Assembly: GCF_009811795.1 (NCBI RefSeq)
Contig: NZ_BLJE01000001.1
Location: 248,001-312,000 of the forward strand
DNA: 64,000 nucleotides
DNA from: Litoreibacter roseus
GTDB taxonomy: Bacteria > Pseudomonadota > Alphaproteobacteria > Rhodobacterales > Rhodobacteraceae
Reading direction: 5' to 3'
Shown here piece by piece: positions 62,828-64,000 of the stretch. The notes beneath the pieces are model-generated. The model saw only the letters and a list, made by a program, of their open reading frames with translations, made no database searches and was not told the origin of the DNA. The first letter of the stretch is position 1. Each line of letters begins with the position of its first letter. The translations under genes were made by a program, and so were the position numbers.

Positions 62828-64000
62828 TCACAAATCCATCAGTAACCTTCTGGGATCCTCAAGCGCCTCTTTCACGCGGACCAGAAAGGTTACGGCGCCT
62901 TTGCCGTCTACGATGCGGTGGTCGTAGCTCAGGGCCAGATACATCATCGGGCGGATGACGACCTCTCCGCCGATGGCCATGGGGCGGTCCTGAATCTTGT
63001 GCATACCCAAGATACCCGATTGCGGCGGGTTCAGGATGGGCGAGGACATGAGCGAGCCGTAGACGCCGCCGTTTGAAATCGTGAAGCTGCCGCCCTGCAT
63101 CTCGGCCATGCTTAGCTTGCCGTCCCGGGCGCGGGCGCCTTTTTCGGCGATGGCCTTTTCGATGGCCGCAAAGCTCATGCTGTCGGCGTCGCGGATCACC
63201 GGCACCACAAGGCCCGTGGGCGTGCCTGCGGCGATGCCCATGTGGACGTAGTTCTTGTATACGATGTCCGTGCCGTCGATCTCGGCGTTGACCTCTGGCA
63301 CTTCTTTCAGGGCATGGCAGCAGGCCTTGGTGAAGAAGGACATGAAGCCCAGTTTCACGCCGTGTTTCTTCAGGAACAGGTCCTTGTATTCATTGCGCAG
63401 CGCCATGACCTCGGTCATGTCGACCTCGTTGTAGGTGGTCAGCATCGCGGCGGTGTTCTGGCTGTCCTTCAGGCGGCGCGCGATGGTCTGGCGCAGGCGG
63501 GTCATCTTCACCCGCTCTTCCCGAGCTGCATCATCGGCGGGGACGGGCGCGCGGGGCGGGGCCTTGGCCTCTGGTGCGGCCTGCGTGCTGGCCTGCAGGG
63601 CCTTCTGGACGTCCTCTTTCATGATGCGCCCGTCGCGGCCCGTGCCGGTGACCTGATCGGCGCTGAGGTTTTTCTCGGCCATCAGTTTGTTGGCGGAGGG
63701 GGCGTTTTCCACGTCCGTGCGACCGGACCCTTGCGGGGCAGGGCTGTCGGCTGGTTTGCTGTCGGCAGCCGGGGCGCTTGCGGCGGCCCCTTCGCCTTGG
63801 GTCATAATGGCCAGCTTGCCGCCAGCCTCGACCGTGTCGCCTTCCCCGGCGAGAATTTCGGTAAGGGTGCCGGCCGCTGGGGCGGGGACCTCGACGGAGA
63901 CCTTGTCGGTTTCCAGCTCGCACAGCATTTCGTCGGCGGCGATGGTGTCGCCTGCTTTCTTGAACCATGTGGACACGGTGGCTTCCGTGACGCTTTCGCC
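62828..64000 (-). CDS. odhB: dihydrolipoyl succinyltransferase, E2 of 2-oxoglutarate dehydrogenase (5' end outside window)
   Basis: The frame stays open to the window edge; the visible 390 codons start inside the lipoyl domain ([20 protein letters not shown], lipoyl lysine in [17 protein letters not shown]). An Ala/Pro/Glu-rich linker follows, then the E1/E3-binding domain ([20 protein letters not shown] with [12 protein letters not shown]), a second linker, and the catalytic domain ending with the His/Asp motif [37 protein letters not shown] is typical of succinyltransferases. Only about the first dozen residues are missing. Upstream odhA (sucA) is expected outside the window; lpd follows further downstream. 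Confidence 0.95.
   Translation of the reverse strand, partial: GESVTEATVSTWFKKAGDTIAADEMLCELETDKVSVEVPAPAAGTLTEILAGEGDTVEAGGKLAIMTQGEGAAASAPAADSKPADSPAPQGSGRTDVENAPSANKLMAEKNLSADQVTGTGRDGRIMKEDVQKALQASTQAAPEAKAPPRAPVPADDAAREERVKMTRLRQTIARRLKDSQNTAAMLTTYNEVDMTEVMALRNEYKDLFLKKHGVKLGFMSFFTKACCHALKEVPEVNAEIDGTDIVYKNYVHMGIAAGTPTGLVVPVIRDADSMSFAAIEKAIAEKGARARDGKLSMAEMQGGSFTISNGGVYGSLMSSPILNPPQSGILGMHKIQDRPMAIGGEVVIRPMMYLALSYDHRIVDGKGAVTFLVRVKEALEDPRRLLMDL

Overview
The window looks like a chromosome segment of a marine alphaproteobacterium, most probably Rhodobacterales (Roseobacter group). This is inferred from gene content and protein style: a Hint/RTX cell-surface protein, a FYDLN-type acidic protein, a urea ABC transporter, a pca operon that uses a beta-keto acid cleavage enzyme, and an odhB-lpd block. 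The DNA is moderately GC-rich, and most genes sit in tight operons with 1-14 nt overlaps.

Layout. 1-2907 (minus): phosphonate-type ABC importer phnD-phnC-phnE-phnE', running off the left edge. 3621-5210: a periplasmic SnoaL-like protein divergent from an OxyR-like LysR regulator. 5710-8606: a polysaccharide-lyase-like protein with carbohydrate-binding modules, then a LuxR-type response regulator closed by a terminator. 8805-24707: one uninterrupted 12-gene operon, algD-alg8-alg44-algA-algG-algI-algJ-(SLR lipoprotein)-algX-algF-(large SLR protein)-algL, an alginate-type exopolysaccharide system. 25012-30914: urtABCDE urea transporter. 31091-33170: a GT2 glycosyltransferase and an Old Yellow Enzyme. 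33287-37926: pcaQ divergent from pcaC-pcaH-pcaG-BKACE-pcaB (protocatechuate catabolism). 38328-42863: a 1028-aa LamG/RTX/PA14/Hint protein convergent with an asparagine-synthetase-like protein. 42935-49247: a GntR regulator divergent from a TPP enzyme, an aldehyde dehydrogenase and tcuA-tcuB. 49259-52554 (minus): two ATP-grasp ligases. 52717-55075 (minus): a decayed uronate-catabolism operon kdgF-kduI-kduD-gntR. 55286-57979: Lrp regulator, UspA and an AGCS amino-acid symporter. Then tRNA-Ala(GGC), a FYDLN protein, a YgjP-like metallopeptidase, a GntR regulator, and the minus-strand end of a 2-oxoglutarate dehydrogenase region (odhB, small HTH-like protein, two membrane proteins, lpd).

Most striking is the alginate-type operon. 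Polymerisation and O-acetylation genes keep their key residues: AlgD Cys269, Alg8 motifs, AlgI histidines, and the AlgJ and AlgX Asp/His/Ser sets. Four other parts look altered: the AlgG-like protein lacks the DPHD motif, the AlgL-like lyase has Leu where the catalytic His should be, the Alg44 PilZ-like domain lacks the c-di-GMP arginines, and the AlgA C-terminal cupin lacks the isomerase histidines. No AlgE porin is present, and there are two Sel1-repeat proteins instead of one AlgK. My reading is a divergent system that may make acetylated, largely unepimerised polymannuronate under a control different from that in Pseudomonas. About 28 kb away the cell carries a broken operon for breakdown of unsaturated uronates.

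All functional calls come from reading the translated sequences against remembered family features; no database search was run.
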